From positions 1 through 63,095 of the forward strand of contig SVCK01000039.1 of assembly GCA_015058375.1 (NCBI GenBank): a stretch of DNA of 63,095 bases, in the 5' to 3' direction. Below, in pieces: positions 8,877-19,002 of the stretch (the first letter of the stretch is position 1; each line of letters opens with the position of its first letter). Below the pieces are notes generated by a model. The model did no database searches, was not told where the DNA came from, and was given only the letters and a program-made list of their open reading frames with translations. Both the position numbers and the translations under genes were made by a program. This stretch comes from Clostridium sp. GTDB lineage: Bacteria; Bacillota; Clostridia; Clostridiales; Clostridiaceae.

Positions 8877-8880
8877 AAGT

Positions 8881-9567
8881 TTAATTATTATTAATAAAAT
8901 TAGTTAACAAGTTATTAAATAATTCTGGTCTCTTACTAATCAAAAAGTGATCGGCTCCTTCTATAATCTTTAACCTAGCATTTTTCAAATTATGTTTTAT
9001 TCTTTTTGTACACTCTTCTGTAATAACATCATTTTCTCCTGCTACAACCAAAACAGGAATATCTATCTTACATAGCTCACTATCTTCTATATTAGGCTCA
9101 TTGGTCATCAATCTTAATATTTGTTTTTTCTTTTCATCCTTTTCAACTTCTATTTCATTATAGATATTAATTCTTTCGTCAAAAATTATATCTTGCGGTT
9201 TTAAATTAGCACCTACAAGCACCAACGTTTTAAAAAGTTCTAATTTCTTCAAAGCCATAATAATACTTAAATTTCCGCCATCACTAAATCCCACAAGATT
9301 AACCTCACTTAAATTTAATTCTTTTAAAACATTTAATATATCATCACTCATCAAATCCAATGTCAGTTCTTCTTTCCCAAAAGTTGACTTTCCATGTGCC
9401 CTGCTATCAATGAAAATAAGTTTATACTTTCCCTTTAACGCTTCCTTTTGATATTTAAAATAACTCATTTCCTCTCCATTTCCATGAAGAAATACTATTG
9501 GTATTCCATCTCCATATACCTCATAGTATATATCTGCAGTACCACACTTTACATATCCACTTTGCAC
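8881..9567 (-). CDS. Alpha/beta-fold hydrolase
   Basis: A protein of 228 residues with a full catalytic triad of the alpha/beta hydrolase fold: oxyanion segment FLHGNGE at about 27-32, nucleophile elbow GFSDGG with Ser95, Asp180 in GEND and His207 in GADHF. There is no signal peptide, so it is cytoplasmic. The substrate is unknown; similar proteins are annotated as esterases, peroxidases or menaquinone-pathway-like hydrolases. It is monocistronic, flanked by the scr regulatory region and a divergent membrane-protein gene. Confidence 0.85.
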   Translation of the reverse strand: MQSGYVKCGTADIYYEVYGDGIPIVFLHGNGEEMSYFKYQKEALKGKYKLIFIDSRAHGKSTFGKEELTLDLMSDDILNVLKELNLSEVNLVGFSDGGNLSIIMALKKLELFKTLVLVGANLKPQDIIFDERINIYNEIEVEKDEKKKQILRLMTNEPNIEDSELCKIDIPVLVVAGENDVITEECTKRIKHNLKNARLKIIEGADHFLISKRPELFNNLLTNFINNN

Positions 9568-9672
9568 TTTATATTCTCCCTTCTATTGCTACATAATTTA
9601 TAGAAACCACTATTTTTATTTACATATATTTTATATAATTATGTATATAATTACAAAAGGAGAATTTCGCAT

Positions 9673-10044
9673 ATGATAACAAAAATAAAAGAACTAGGTT
9701 TAAGCCTTATCAGTGTATTACTTTTTCAAATTGCACTATCTATAGTGTCTATACAAACATCAATAAACTTCTTAAAACTAAAAAACTTTACAAATAGTTT
9801 AGAAATCTCATCGTCTCAGTTAATATCTGAAATAGTAATTTGTATAGCACTAATTTTATCAATAATATTATTTATATTTAAAAGAAAACTTGGAATAACA
9901 TTATATATATGTAGTATTTTAATTTCATTACTATGTTCTATATTTTTTACAACATTAGATTTTCAAAACTTATTAATTTCATTAATATTACCAGCATTAA
10001 CTCTTGCTTTAATATACATAAAAAGAAATACAATATTATATTAG
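9673..10044 (+). CDS. Small four-helix membrane protein, unknown function
   Basis: A protein of 123 residues that starts at ATG 9673 behind AAAGGAG. Four hydrophobic stretches (about residues 9-27, 53-69, 74-92 and 96-116) indicate an integral membrane protein with a basic C-terminus. I do not recognise a family. It is divergent from the hydrolase and about 120 bp upstream of a separately promoted membrane-protein gene. Confidence 0.7.
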   Translation: MITKIKELGLSLISVLLFQIALSIVSIQTSINFLKLKNFTNSLEISSSQLISEIVICIALILSIILFIFKRKLGITLYICSILISLLCSIFFTTLDFQNLLISLILPALTLALIYIKRNTILY

Positions 10045-10103
10045 AATACAACATACTTAAATATCTTAATAAATTAAGAGCTTTTTAAGAAAAGTAATAC
10101 AAC

Positions 10104-10132
10104 TTGTAGAATAAACCAAATTATGTTATACT
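10104..10132 (+). promoter_or_regulatory. Promoter of the small multidrug-export-like gene
   Basis: TTGTAG and TATACT separated by 17 bases, 33 bp upstream of the ATG at 10165. Confidence 0.6.
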
Positions 10133-10164
10133 CTTTTAAAATAAACGATACAGGGAGGTTTGTG

Positions 10165-10674
10165 ATGGCAGACTCGTTAATTAACTGGTTTACAGCCACC
10201 TTATCTGGTTCAGTTCCAAAAGAAATTATTGTTTTTATTATTTCTATGGTTCCTATACTAGAACTTAGAGGAGGTTTAATTGCTGCGTCTCTATTAGGAG
10301 TGAATCTAATTACCGCTATCGGATTTTGTATAATAGGAAATTTAATTCCTATACCTTTTATATTGTTATTTATAACACCGATATTTAGATGGTTGAAATC
10401 AACAAAACTTTTTAAACCATTAGTAGAAAAAATAGAAAAGAAATCTATGAGTAAAAGTGATAAAATTAAAAAATATGAATTCTTAGGATTATTATTATTT
10501 GTAGGAATTCCTCTTCCTGGTACAGGTGCATGGACTGGATCTTTAATTGCTTCACTTTTAGATATTAAATTCAAAAAAGCATTTCCAGCTATAATATGTG
10601 GTTTATTACTTGCCACTACTATAATGTCTATACTATCATATGGTATTCCATGGATTATAGGAATGCTTACATAA
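10165..10674 (+). CDS. Small multi-drug export protein family (Sm_multidrug_ex)
   Basis: A membrane protein of 169 residues starting MADSLINWFTATLSGSVPKE. This start is set by GGGAGG seven bases upstream; an earlier start would fall inside the promoter. Three to four hydrophobic segments are seen, with the family features PILELRGGLIAA near residue 31 and GIPLPGTGAWTGSLIA around 115-130. Despite the family name, transport activity is not well established. It is followed by a strong terminator and is probably transcribed alone. Confidence 0.82.
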   Translation: MADSLINWFTATLSGSVPKEIIVFIISMVPILELRGGLIAASLLGVNLITAIGFCIIGNLIPIPFILLFITPIFRWLKSTKLFKPLVEKIEKKSMSKSDKIKKYEFLGLLLFVGIPLPGTGAWTGSLIASLLDIKFKKAFPAIICGLLLATTIMSILSYGIPWIIGMLT

Positions 10675-10698
10675 ATCAATTGAATTTTTGTGATTTGA

Positions 10699-10739
10699 AA
10701 AAATCGCTGTAAGACAATACGACTTACAGCGATTTTTTA
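10699..10739 (+). terminator. Strong intrinsic terminator
   Basis: A 15-bp perfect stem (AAAAATCGCTGTAAG and its complement) followed by TTTTTTATTTT, 25 bp after the stop codon of the preceding gene. Confidence 0.85.
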
Positions 10740-10777
10740 TTTTACGTTTTTTAATCATATATATTACGAAATGCAAG

Positions 10778-10805
10778 TTGTAAAAAGAAAAAAATGTATT
10801 ATAAT
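10778..10805 (+). promoter_or_regulatory. Promoter of the radical SAM gene
   Basis: TTGTAA and TATAAT separated by 16 bases, about 70 bp upstream of the start codon. The leader contains no peptide gene that I can see. Confidence 0.55.
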
Positions 10806-10872
10806 TATATTAATGGTATTTTTTTGCACTTTAAATTGTTTATGTGCATTTTTTTGAAAGGGGACTATTATT

Positions 10873-12396
10873 ATGAAATATCAACCAATAACATGTGTAT
10901 GGGAAGTAACAATGGCTTGTAATATGAGATGTAAACATTGTGGTTCAAGCTGTTCTGTTCCAGAAAAAGATGAACTTACTACTAAAGAAGCTATAGATTT
11001 ATGTAAAGAAATCGGAGACTTAGGTCTTAAATGGGTTACTATTTCTGGTGGTGAACCAACAACTAGAAATGATTGGGATATAATTGCTAAAGCTTTAAAC
11101 GATAACAATGTTATACCAACTATGATAACAAACGGTTGGTTACTAGATGAAGCTTTAATTGAAAGAGCCGAAAAAGCCGGAATAAATACATTAGCAATTA
11201 GTATTGATGGTACTGAACAAACTCATGATTTTATAAGACGTAAGGGAGCATTCCAAAGAGCTATGAATGGTTTAGACTTAATAAGAAAAAGTAAAATTCA
11301 TTCTGCTGTTATTACAACAATTAATTCTCAAAACATAAATGAACTTGAAGATTTAAAGAAAATTCTTATCGCTCATGGCGTTGAAAAATGGCAGGTTCAA
11401 ATTGGATTACCTATGGGTAACTTATCTCATAACAAAGACTTAGTTGCTCCTCCTGAAATGGTTGATCAAGTAATTGATTTTGCTTTTGAAACAACTAAAA
11501 ACGGCGAAAATATTGAAATAGATTTGGCAGACTGTCTAGGTTACTATAATGAAAAAGAAGCTTATGTTAGACAAGCTTCTACTGGTGATGAATATTATTC
11601 TTGGACTGGATGTAATGCTGGAAAATACAACTTTGGTATTTTAAATAATGGAGATATACTAGGTTGTACTTCTATAAGAGATAAAGAATTTATTGAAGGT
11701 AATATTAAAGAAAGATCACTTAGAGAAATATGGGAAGATGAAAATTCATTTAAATGGAATAGATGTATTACTAAAGAATCTTTATCTGGAAAATGTGCTA
11801 AATGTATGTACGGTGATACTTGTAATGGTGGTTGTGCTAATACAAGACTTACTATGAATGGAAGTATCTATTCTGAAAATAAATATTGTTCTTACAACCT
11901 TGCATTGACAAAAGCTGAAAATAGTTTAAAGCAAGTTGAAGATGTTAATGAATTAATTTCAAAAGCTGAATTCTTCATAAAGCATGAAAACTACCCTCTT
12001 GCAGAAATTGCTTTATCTCTTGCTCTTGAAAAAGATAAAAATAATATAAAAGTCTTAAATCTATTAGGATTTGTAAACTATGAAATCGGAAACTTCAAAT
12101 TAGCAAAAGAAGCAAATGAAGCTGTTTTAAAATTAGATTCTAATAACTGCTATGCTTCAAAAGGTCTTGGACTATCTCTTATAAAACTTAAAGAAATAGA
12201 TAAAGGATTAGAATTTTTAAACAAATCAATTGAATTAGTTGATGGTTCTTATCTAGATCCTTATTATGATCTTGCTATTACTTTTCTAGAACTCAATAAA
12301 AAAGATGAAGCTATAAAAACTATTGAAACTGCCTCTGAAAAATATCCTGATTTTAAAAATCTTAAAGATAAATTTTATAGCACTCTTAATCAATAA
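10873..12396 (+). CDS. Radical SAM/SPASM enzyme fused to C-terminal TPR repeats
   Basis: A protein of 507 residues. Residues 16-23 hold the radical SAM cluster motif CNMRCKHC (Cx3Cx2C), followed by SGGEP at about 57-61 and a TIM-barrel-like core. A second cysteine-rich region at about 245-345 (GCNAG, GCTS, GKCAKCMYGDTCNGGC, KYC) is a SPASM domain that binds auxiliary iron-sulfur clusters. From about residue 350 onward there are tetratricopeptide-like helical repeats. SPASM enzymes usually modify peptides or proteins, and the TPR part could bind the substrate. No precursor peptide gene is seen nearby, so the target is unknown. It has its own promoter and shares a bidirectional terminator with ilvC. 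Confidence 0.88.
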   Translation: MKYQPITCVWEVTMACNMRCKHCGSSCSVPEKDELTTKEAIDLCKEIGDLGLKWVTISGGEPTTRNDWDIIAKALNDNNVIPTMITNGWLLDEALIERAEKAGINTLAISIDGTEQTHDFIRRKGAFQRAMNGLDLIRKSKIHSAVITTINSQNINELEDLKKILIAHGVEKWQVQIGLPMGNLSHNKDLVAPPEMVDQVIDFAFETTKNGENIEIDLADCLGYYNEKEAYVRQASTGDEYYSWTGCNAGKYNFGILNNGDILGCTSIRDKEFIEGNIKERSLREIWEDENSFKWNRCITKESLSGKCAKCMYGDTCNGGCANTRLTMNGSIYSENKYCSYNLALTKAENSLKQVEDVNELISKAEFFIKHENYPLAEIALSLALEKDKNNIKVLNLLGFVNYEIGNFKLAKEANEAVLKLDSNNCYASKGLGLSLIKLKEIDKGLEFLNKSIELVDGSYLDPYYDLAITFLELNKKDEAIKTIETASEKYPDFKNLKDKFYSTLNQ

Positions 12397-12407
12397 TATT
12401 ATTACCA

Positions 12408-12450
12408 AAAAAATCTATATTTAGCCTTTGCTAAATATAGATTTTCTTTT
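12408..12450. terminator. Bidirectional terminator between the radical SAM gene and ilvC
   Basis: A 14-bp stem (AATCTATATTTAGC and complement) with a short loop. It is followed by TTTTCTTTTT on the plus strand and by TTTTTTT on the minus strand, so it can stop transcription from both convergent genes. Confidence 0.85.
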
Positions 12451-12467
12451 TAAACAATTTATATTAA

Positions 12468-13620
<1,153 letters not shown>

Positions 13621-13790
13621 ACTTATCATAAATTTAAAGATATTTATAATTTGTATTCATTTTATTAGCAAATAAGAAATTTTATTATTAATTTAACACT
13701 CAAATGGCATTTTTATTTAAAAAATAAAATCATAAAAATTGCAAATATAGAGACTTTTATATCCAAATATTAGAAATTTATTAGTGAATT

Positions 13791-15098
13791 TCACAAAAAC
13801 TTTCTTATATCCAAGGTCTTTGCTTTATTAATTATTGATTGCCATTCATTAAAAAGAATTACATGCTTTTTATAATCTATTTCAGCCTCATCAACATATA
13901 ATTCAGCATTCTTTAATAGTTCATTTCCAATTTCACCATATAAATCATCAAACGGAATTAAGACTTCAGAAGAAATTTTCCTTATTCTATTTATACGCAC
14001 TTGTTTATCTAAATTTTCAAAAATTTTTATTTTATCTATTAATAGTTTCCTCACTTGTTTAGAAATTAAAATCTCATCATTACAGAACTTGTCTTCAATA
14101 CTATTATTGTAAATAGCACCATAAGTATTAAAGTAATCTGCAAACTTAGCTACTCCATACCAATATTTATTTTTTCTTTCAAATTCAAATCTTTCAGAAT
14201 GATATTCATGAAATACAGAACGAGTATGATGTAATGAAGGTAATCCAAGGGCAGTTGCCGTATCAAATATAAAATAATCAGCAGCAAGAGTATTAGCTCC
14301 TGGAACATTAGGCATATATTCATGAAGCTTGTATACTGCAACATTTCCACAATCAGGATTTAATCCATCATTAACAGATGTAACTAATGTCAATCTATCT
14401 ACATCTTCAAATTCTGCATCAAATCTAAAAGCTTCATCACAAATTTCTTTAATACTATCCTTTTCAAACCCTAATAATTCATATAATTTGTATATAATAT
14501 CAAAAGACTTTCTTGAAAAATCTTTTACATCTAGATTCCATTCTCCGAAATAGTTTCCCCCTACAACTGTAATTTGTTTTTCATTGTCAATCCCTTCAGG
14601 AATTTTTATTAAATCATTATTTAAATCCTTTATTTTTTTACCTGCATATTTTAATTCATATTCTATAGGATATACTTCTCTCGAATCATTTAGCTCATCT
14701 TTTATTAAACACGTGTCCGAATCTCTTCTATGAAATATATCAGCACCAAGCGCACATGTAAATATCGCTATTTTATTCATAGTTGTTCCATAGTTTGATT
14801 TTGTATCCAAGAACATTTCTTTTATCTCTTGTCCATTATTTATACCTCTAAATAATTCATCAAAATATCTTTTTTGGATATCAGTAGTTAAATGAAGTAT
14901 TTCTAAATCCTTATTCCTATTTTTCAAGTTTTTTAATACTCTATCATTTTCTTTTACAAAATCATCATTATTAGTTTCAACAACTACAAAAGGTATTTTT
15001 AGACCATACTTTTCTTCTGCATACATAATTTCCTTTATATAACTATTAACACATCTTTCTATCCTTCTATTTGTAGGAATAAAATATACTGATTTCAT
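13791..15098 (-). CDS. DUF6271-like protein with a DxD-type motif
   Basis: A protein of 435 residues starting MKSVYFIPTNRRIERCVNSY, supported by AAGGGAGAG upstream. I recall the combination of an N-terminal PTNR motif, a central FHRRDSDTCL and a following VYPIEYEL stretch from the uncharacterised DUF6271 family, but I could not search to confirm this. The RRDSD element, after a stretch resembling a nucleotide-binding half, suggests a GT-A-like glycosyl- or nucleotidyltransferase. It is cytoplasmic, with no signal or membrane segment. It appears to be a single gene, next to ilvC and 1.4 kb from the radical SAM/SPASM gene. The function is unknown. Confidence 0.6.
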   Translation of the reverse strand: MKSVYFIPTNRRIERCVNSYIKEIMYAEEKYGLKIPFVVVETNNDDFVKENDRVLKNLKNRNKDLEILHLTTDIQKRYFDELFRGINNGQEIKEMFLDTKSNYGTTMNKIAIFTCALGADIFHRRDSDTCLIKDELNDSREVYPIEYELKYAGKKIKDLNNDLIKIPEGIDNEKQITVVGGNYFGEWNLDVKDFSRKSFDIIYKLYELLGFEKDSIKEICDEAFRFDAEFEDVDRLTLVTSVNDGLNPDCGNVAVYKLHEYMPNVPGANTLAADYFIFDTATALGLPSLHHTRSVFHEYHSERFEFERKNKYWYGVAKFADYFNTYGAIYNNSIEDKFCNDEILISKQVRKLLIDKIKIFENLDKQVRINRIRKISSEVLIPFDDLYGEIGNELLKNAELYVDEAEIDYKKHVILFNEWQSIINKAKTLDIRKFL

Positions 15099-15182
15099 TT
15101 TTCTCTCCCTTTTATTTATATAATGTACAATTTTCATTTTATTCTCATTCACTAAATAAATATTATAAACTTTAATATATTA

Positions 15183-15212
15183 AAGACAGGATTAACTTTA
15201 TAATCCTGTCTT
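15183..15212 (-). terminator. Hairpin after the symporter gene
   Basis: An 11-bp inverted repeat (AAGACAGGATT / AATCCTGTCTT) 37 bp downstream of the symporter stop codon, with a short U-run on the minus strand. It is a modest terminator. Confidence 0.6.
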
Positions 15213-15248
15213 CCTTTGAATGAGATAATCAAAAACACTTGACTACTA

Positions 15249-16412
15249 CTATTTATTTCTCCTTAAAATTTTATCAACTAAAATGGCTATAGCCCCATCA
15301 CCAGTAACATTTGTTGCTGTTCCAAAACTATCTTGTGCAGCATGCAATGCAATCATTAATGATTGCTGAACTTCTCCAAATCCGAACATATCTTGCAAAA
15401 GTCCAAGTGCTGCCATTATTGCTCCTCCTGGTACTCCTGGTGCTGCTACCAAAGTAACTCCAAGCATAAAAATAAATGGAATAAAACATTTTATAGAAGG
15501 CTCCTGCCCATTCATGCACATAACTGCTATTGAAGTAATAACCAAAGTTATAGCATCTCCAGCCAAATGAATAGTAGCACATAATGGAACAACAAAATCT
15601 GTAACTTCTTCACTTACTCCATTGCTTTTTACACACTTCAAATTAACAGGAATAGTAGCTGCTGATGATTGTGTTCCTACAGCTGTCATATAAGCTGGAA
15701 GTTGATTTTTTAATAAATATAATGGATTCTTCTTAAACATAGCTCCTACTATTGAATATTGAATAACTAAATAGATAATCTGTAAAACTAAAAGTATTAT
15801 ATAAACAATACCAAAAGTTTTAAGAGTATTAAATATCTCACCACTATAACTTAGCTGTGCAAATATACATCCAATATAAACTGGAACTAATGGTATTAAA
15901 ATTTTAGAAATAACCATTAATATAATTTCATTAAATTCTTCAGCAACTTTTAAAAAGGCACTATTCTCAATTCTTGATAAACCAATTCCAAGAATAAAAG
16001 CAAGAATCAATGCTGATATAACTTGCATAACTGGAGGCATATCCACAGTAAACATAGGTGTTACTTCTGAAGCACAGTCTTCTAAAGATTTACCTGTTGT
16101 TATTAAATTAGGTAAAATATTCGAACCTACGATATATGATAAAAATCCAGCACAAATTGTTGATGTATACGCTATAACAGTTGTAATAAAAAGCCCCTTA
16201 CCTGATTTACCTTTAAGAGATGCTATACCAGGCACTATAAATCCAATAATGATTAACGGTATAACAAAAGATAAAAAATTTTTAAATAATGAACTAAAAG
16301 TTGAAAGTATTTTTATCGGAATAAGTAAATCAAATTGAGAACATACTAAACCTATTCCTATACTTAATATAAGAAAAAATACTATTCTACCTATTAAAGA
16401 TACGTTTTTCAT
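15249..16412 (-). CDS. Dicarboxylate/amino acid:cation symporter (DAACS family)
   Basis: A membrane protein of 387 residues with about eight hydrophobic segments and the family's re-entrant loop features: serine-rich GTQSSAATIPVNL in the middle and the later AAPGVPGGAIMAALGLL and DSFGTATNVTGDGAIAI, where the terminal Asp/Asn residues bind substrate and cation. It takes up acidic or small neutral amino acids or dicarboxylates with Na+ or H+, in the range of SstT/GltP/DctA-like carriers; the substrate is not resolved. The start at 16412 is supported by GGGGG nine bases upstream. It is followed by its own terminator. Confidence 0.88.
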   Translation of the reverse strand: MKNVSLIGRIVFFLILSIGIGLVCSQFDLLIPIKILSTFSSLFKNFLSFVIPLIIIGFIVPGIASLKGKSGKGLFITTVIAYTSTICAGFLSYIVGSNILPNLITTGKSLEDCASEVTPMFTVDMPPVMQVISALILAFILGIGLSRIENSAFLKVAEEFNEIILMVISKILIPLVPVYIGCIFAQLSYSGEIFNTLKTFGIVYIILLVLQIIYLVIQYSIVGAMFKKNPLYLLKNQLPAYMTAVGTQSSAATIPVNLKCVKSNGVSEEVTDFVVPLCATIHLAGDAITLVITSIAVMCMNGQEPSIKCFIPFIFMLGVTLVAAPGVPGGAIMAALGLLQDMFGFGEVQQSLMIALHAAQDSFGTATNVTGDGAIAILVDKILRRNK

Positions 16413-16545
16413 AAAATCCCCCAAATCATTTGTGTATTTATCCAAAAGTCACTTGTCTTTCGCTTGAATACAATATAGATTAAATTTATGAAAATGTCAA
16501 TATAATTATTAAAAATCCAAAAAATTTTTTACACCTTCCTGTACA

Positions 16546-16588
16546 TAAAAAAAGGCTAGACATTTCATATTTAAAAATGTCTAGCCTT
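16546..16588 (-). terminator. glmS terminator
   Basis: A 14-bp stem (AAGGCTAGACATTT and complement) followed by seven U residues on the minus strand, just after the glmS stop codon. Confidence 0.88.
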
Positions 16589-16613
16589 ATAAACTCTATA
16601 TTTTTTCTACGTT

Positions 16614-18440
16614 TTATTCAACTGTAACTGATTTAGCTAAGTTTCTTGGCTTATCTATATCAAATCCTTTTTCCTTAGCTGTAAAGTAAGATAATAATTG
16701 TAAAGATACAGCAGCAACAATTGGTGCAACCATATTTAATATTCTTGGTATTCTGATAACTTCATCAAATACAGTTTCATCTAATTCGTCACCTTCATAA
16801 GCAACTCCAATAACATGAGCTCCTCTTGCCTTAACTTCAACTATATTACTTACCATTTTTTCTCTTAATCTTTCTTGAGTTAATAGCGCTATAACTTTAG
16901 TTCCATCTTCAATTAACGCTATTGGACCATGCTTAAGTTCTCCACCAGCATAAGCTTCAGAATGAATATAAGTTATCTCCTTAAGCTTTAATGATCCTTC
17001 AAGAGCTAAAGCAAAGTCTACTCCTCTACCTAAATAGAATAAATCTTGTTCCTTAGCTAATACCTTAGCAACTTCTTCAACTTTTGCTTCATCTTTTAAA
17101 ACTTCTTCTATTTTTTCAGGAATTAATTGCATTGCTTCTTCTAAAGATTTTTCTTCTTCGGCTGTTATTGTTCCCATTAATTGACCAAAATACATTCCTA
17201 TTAAGTTCATAACTACAACTTGAGTTGTATATGCCTTAGTAGATGCAACTGCTATTTCTGGTCCTGCCATTGTATATATAACATGATCAGCTTCTCTTGA
17301 AACAGTGCTTCCTACAACATTAGTAATAGCTAGAGTTCTAGCTCCTGCTCTCTTACATTCTCTTAAAACTGCAAGAGTATCAGCTGTTTCTCCTGATTGA
17401 CTTACTGTAATAAGTAAAGTCTTATTAGTTACTAATGGCTCTCTATATCTAAATTCTGATGCTATATCTACTTCTACTGGAATCTTAGCAAACTTTTCTA
17501 TTGCTACTTTTCCCATTAAACCTGCATGATATGCAGTACCACAAGCTACAATATAAATTCTATCTATACCTTGAAGTTCTTCCTTAGTTAATTTAAAATC
17601 TTCAAATGTAACCTTTCCATCTACTATTTTACCAGTTAAAGTATCTCTTACCGCCTTTGGTTGTTCATGAATTTCTTTCATCATGAATGAGTCAAATCCA
17701 CCCTTTTCGGCTGCATCTGCACTCCATGTTACATTATAAACCTCTTTATCTATTTTAGATCCGTCAGCATTTAATAATTTAACTCCATCTCTATCAACTA
17801 CTACAAATTCTTTATCTTCTAAAAGATATACTTTTCTTGTATAGCTTATTACAGCTGGGATATCTGATGCTATGAAAGTTTCATCTTCCCCAAGTCCTAC
17901 TATTAATGGACTATCTTTTCTTACTGCTACTAATGTATCAGGATCATCACCACAAATAACTCCTATAGCATAGCTTCCTTCTAACTTATTAGTTGCTTTA
18001 ACTACAGCTTCAAAAAGATCTCCTTTAAAATAATAATGAACAAGGTTTGGTATTACTTCTGTATCAGTTTGTGACTTAAATTCATACCCTTCACCTATTA
18101 AGAATTTTCTAAGTTCAAGATAATTTTCAATAATTCCATTATGAACTACTGCTATATTACCTTTTGCACTTTTATGTGGATGTGAGTTAAGATCAGATGG
18201 AGCTCCATGTGTTGCCCATCTTGTATGTCCTATACCTATACTTCCGTGTACAGGATTCTTTTCTAAGTCTTCACTAAGATTTGTCAAACGACCTTTATGC
18301 TTAACAACAGTAATACTTCCATTTTCATCTTCAACAGCAACTCCTGCAGAGTCATATCCTCTGTATTCAAGTTTTGATAATCCATCAATCAAAAAAGATG
18401 TTGCTTGTTTCTTTCCTAAATATCCAACTATTCCGCACAT
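16614..18440 (-). CDS. glmS: Glutamine:fructose-6-phosphate aminotransferase (isomerising)
   Basis: A protein of 608 residues, the standard length. It makes glucosamine 6-phosphate from fructose 6-phosphate and glutamine, the first step toward UDP-GlcNAc. The start MCGIVGYLG at 18440 places the catalytic Cys next to the removed Met, as required for N-terminal nucleophile glutaminases; AGGAAGGAAG lies upstream. Two SIS sugar-isomerase domains follow (SQSGETADTLAVLRE and LGRGVDFALALEGSLKLKE regions) and the end is DKPRNLAKSVTVE. Its mRNA leader carries the glmS ribozyme, so expression is controlled by GlcN6P. Confidence 0.97.
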   Translation of the reverse strand: MCGIVGYLGKKQATSFLIDGLSKLEYRGYDSAGVAVEDENGSITVVKHKGRLTNLSEDLEKNPVHGSIGIGHTRWATHGAPSDLNSHPHKSAKGNIAVVHNGIIENYLELRKFLIGEGYEFKSQTDTEVIPNLVHYYFKGDLFEAVVKATNKLEGSYAIGVICGDDPDTLVAVRKDSPLIVGLGEDETFIASDIPAVISYTRKVYLLEDKEFVVVDRDGVKLLNADGSKIDKEVYNVTWSADAAEKGGFDSFMMKEIHEQPKAVRDTLTGKIVDGKVTFEDFKLTKEELQGIDRIYIVACGTAYHAGLMGKVAIEKFAKIPVEVDIASEFRYREPLVTNKTLLITVSQSGETADTLAVLRECKRAGARTLAITNVVGSTVSREADHVIYTMAGPEIAVASTKAYTTQVVVMNLIGMYFGQLMGTITAEEEKSLEEAMQLIPEKIEEVLKDEAKVEEVAKVLAKEQDLFYLGRGVDFALALEGSLKLKEITYIHSEAYAGGELKHGPIALIEDGTKVIALLTQERLREKMVSNIVEVKARGAHVIGVAYEGDELDETVFDEVIRIPRILNMVAPIVAAVSLQLLSYFTAKEKGFDIDKPRNLAKSVTVE

Positions 18441-18599
18441 ATAAAAATCTTCCTTCCTCATTTTAAGCAAATTTATTTAATTTTAAGTTCCTCTTCTTAA
18501 AACTTTCGTTCCAGCTTAAATCTTATAGGTATAATAATCCTGAAAATCAAAAAAGTTCTAATGAAGGCTTTAACACCAAACTGAATTTGTACTACAAAT

Positions 18600-18795
18600 C
18601 ACTTCATAGTTTTGTCAGTCATTTACGGTAGTGCGATACCGTGGGGCACCCGCCGAAGAATTCGATACTCCCCATCCTCGTCAACTTAAGCAAACTTATT
18701 AAAATTCTAACAAGCTTTAAATAATATGACAAAAAATATTAATAATTAAATTTTTTCACCTCATTATCTATTCTTTCTTAAGTCCTGGCGCTTTA
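18600..18795 (-). ncRNA. glmS self-cleaving ribozyme (GlcN6P riboswitch)
   Basis: On the minus strand the conserved parts appear in order: AGCGCCAGGACUU (18792-18780) containing the cleavage site between A18792 and G18791, a long variable arm, the core GACGAGGAUGGGGAGUAUCG and GGCGGGUGCCCCACGGU with the P4 stem ACGGTA/TACCGT near 18622-18642. These are diagnostic of the glmS ribozyme, which cleaves its own mRNA when glucosamine 6-phosphate is bound and triggers decay. It lies about 160 nt upstream of the glmS start codon. The long interval between substrate helix and core is AT-rich, a tolerated variable loop. Confidence 0.95.
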
Positions 18796-18866
18796 TAATT
18801 ATTTATTTAAATTTATTAACTTTATTAAATCACTACCTCTCATTGTTCTACTTTATACCTACACAC

Positions 18867-18894
18867 ATTTTATCATATTAAATTAAATTGTCCA
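18867..18894 (-). promoter_or_regulatory. Promoter of the glmS ribozyme transcript
   Basis: TGGACA and TAAAAT spaced by 16 bases on the minus strand, about 75 bp upstream of the ribozyme cleavage site. Confidence 0.55.
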
Positions 18895-18952
18895 TACATT
18901 TATATTATTTAAATTCTTAATTTATAGTTACAAAATTTAGACTAATAACTAC

Positions 18953-18990
18953 AAAAAAGTACCGCACCCTATTTTCACAGGATACGGCAT
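18953..18990 (-). terminator. Xylanase gene terminator
   Basis: An 11-bp stem with G-U pairs (TGCCGTATCCT / AGGGTGCGGTA) followed by TTTTTT, immediately downstream of the xylanase stop codon. Confidence 0.8.
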
Positions 18991-19002
18991 TAGTTAAATT
19001 AA

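Noticed and set aside
10074-10679. A 201-codon minus-strand frame opposite the small multidrug-export gene
   Set aside because: The plus-strand protein has a recognisable family, promoter, ribosome-binding site and terminator; the antisense frame has none of these.
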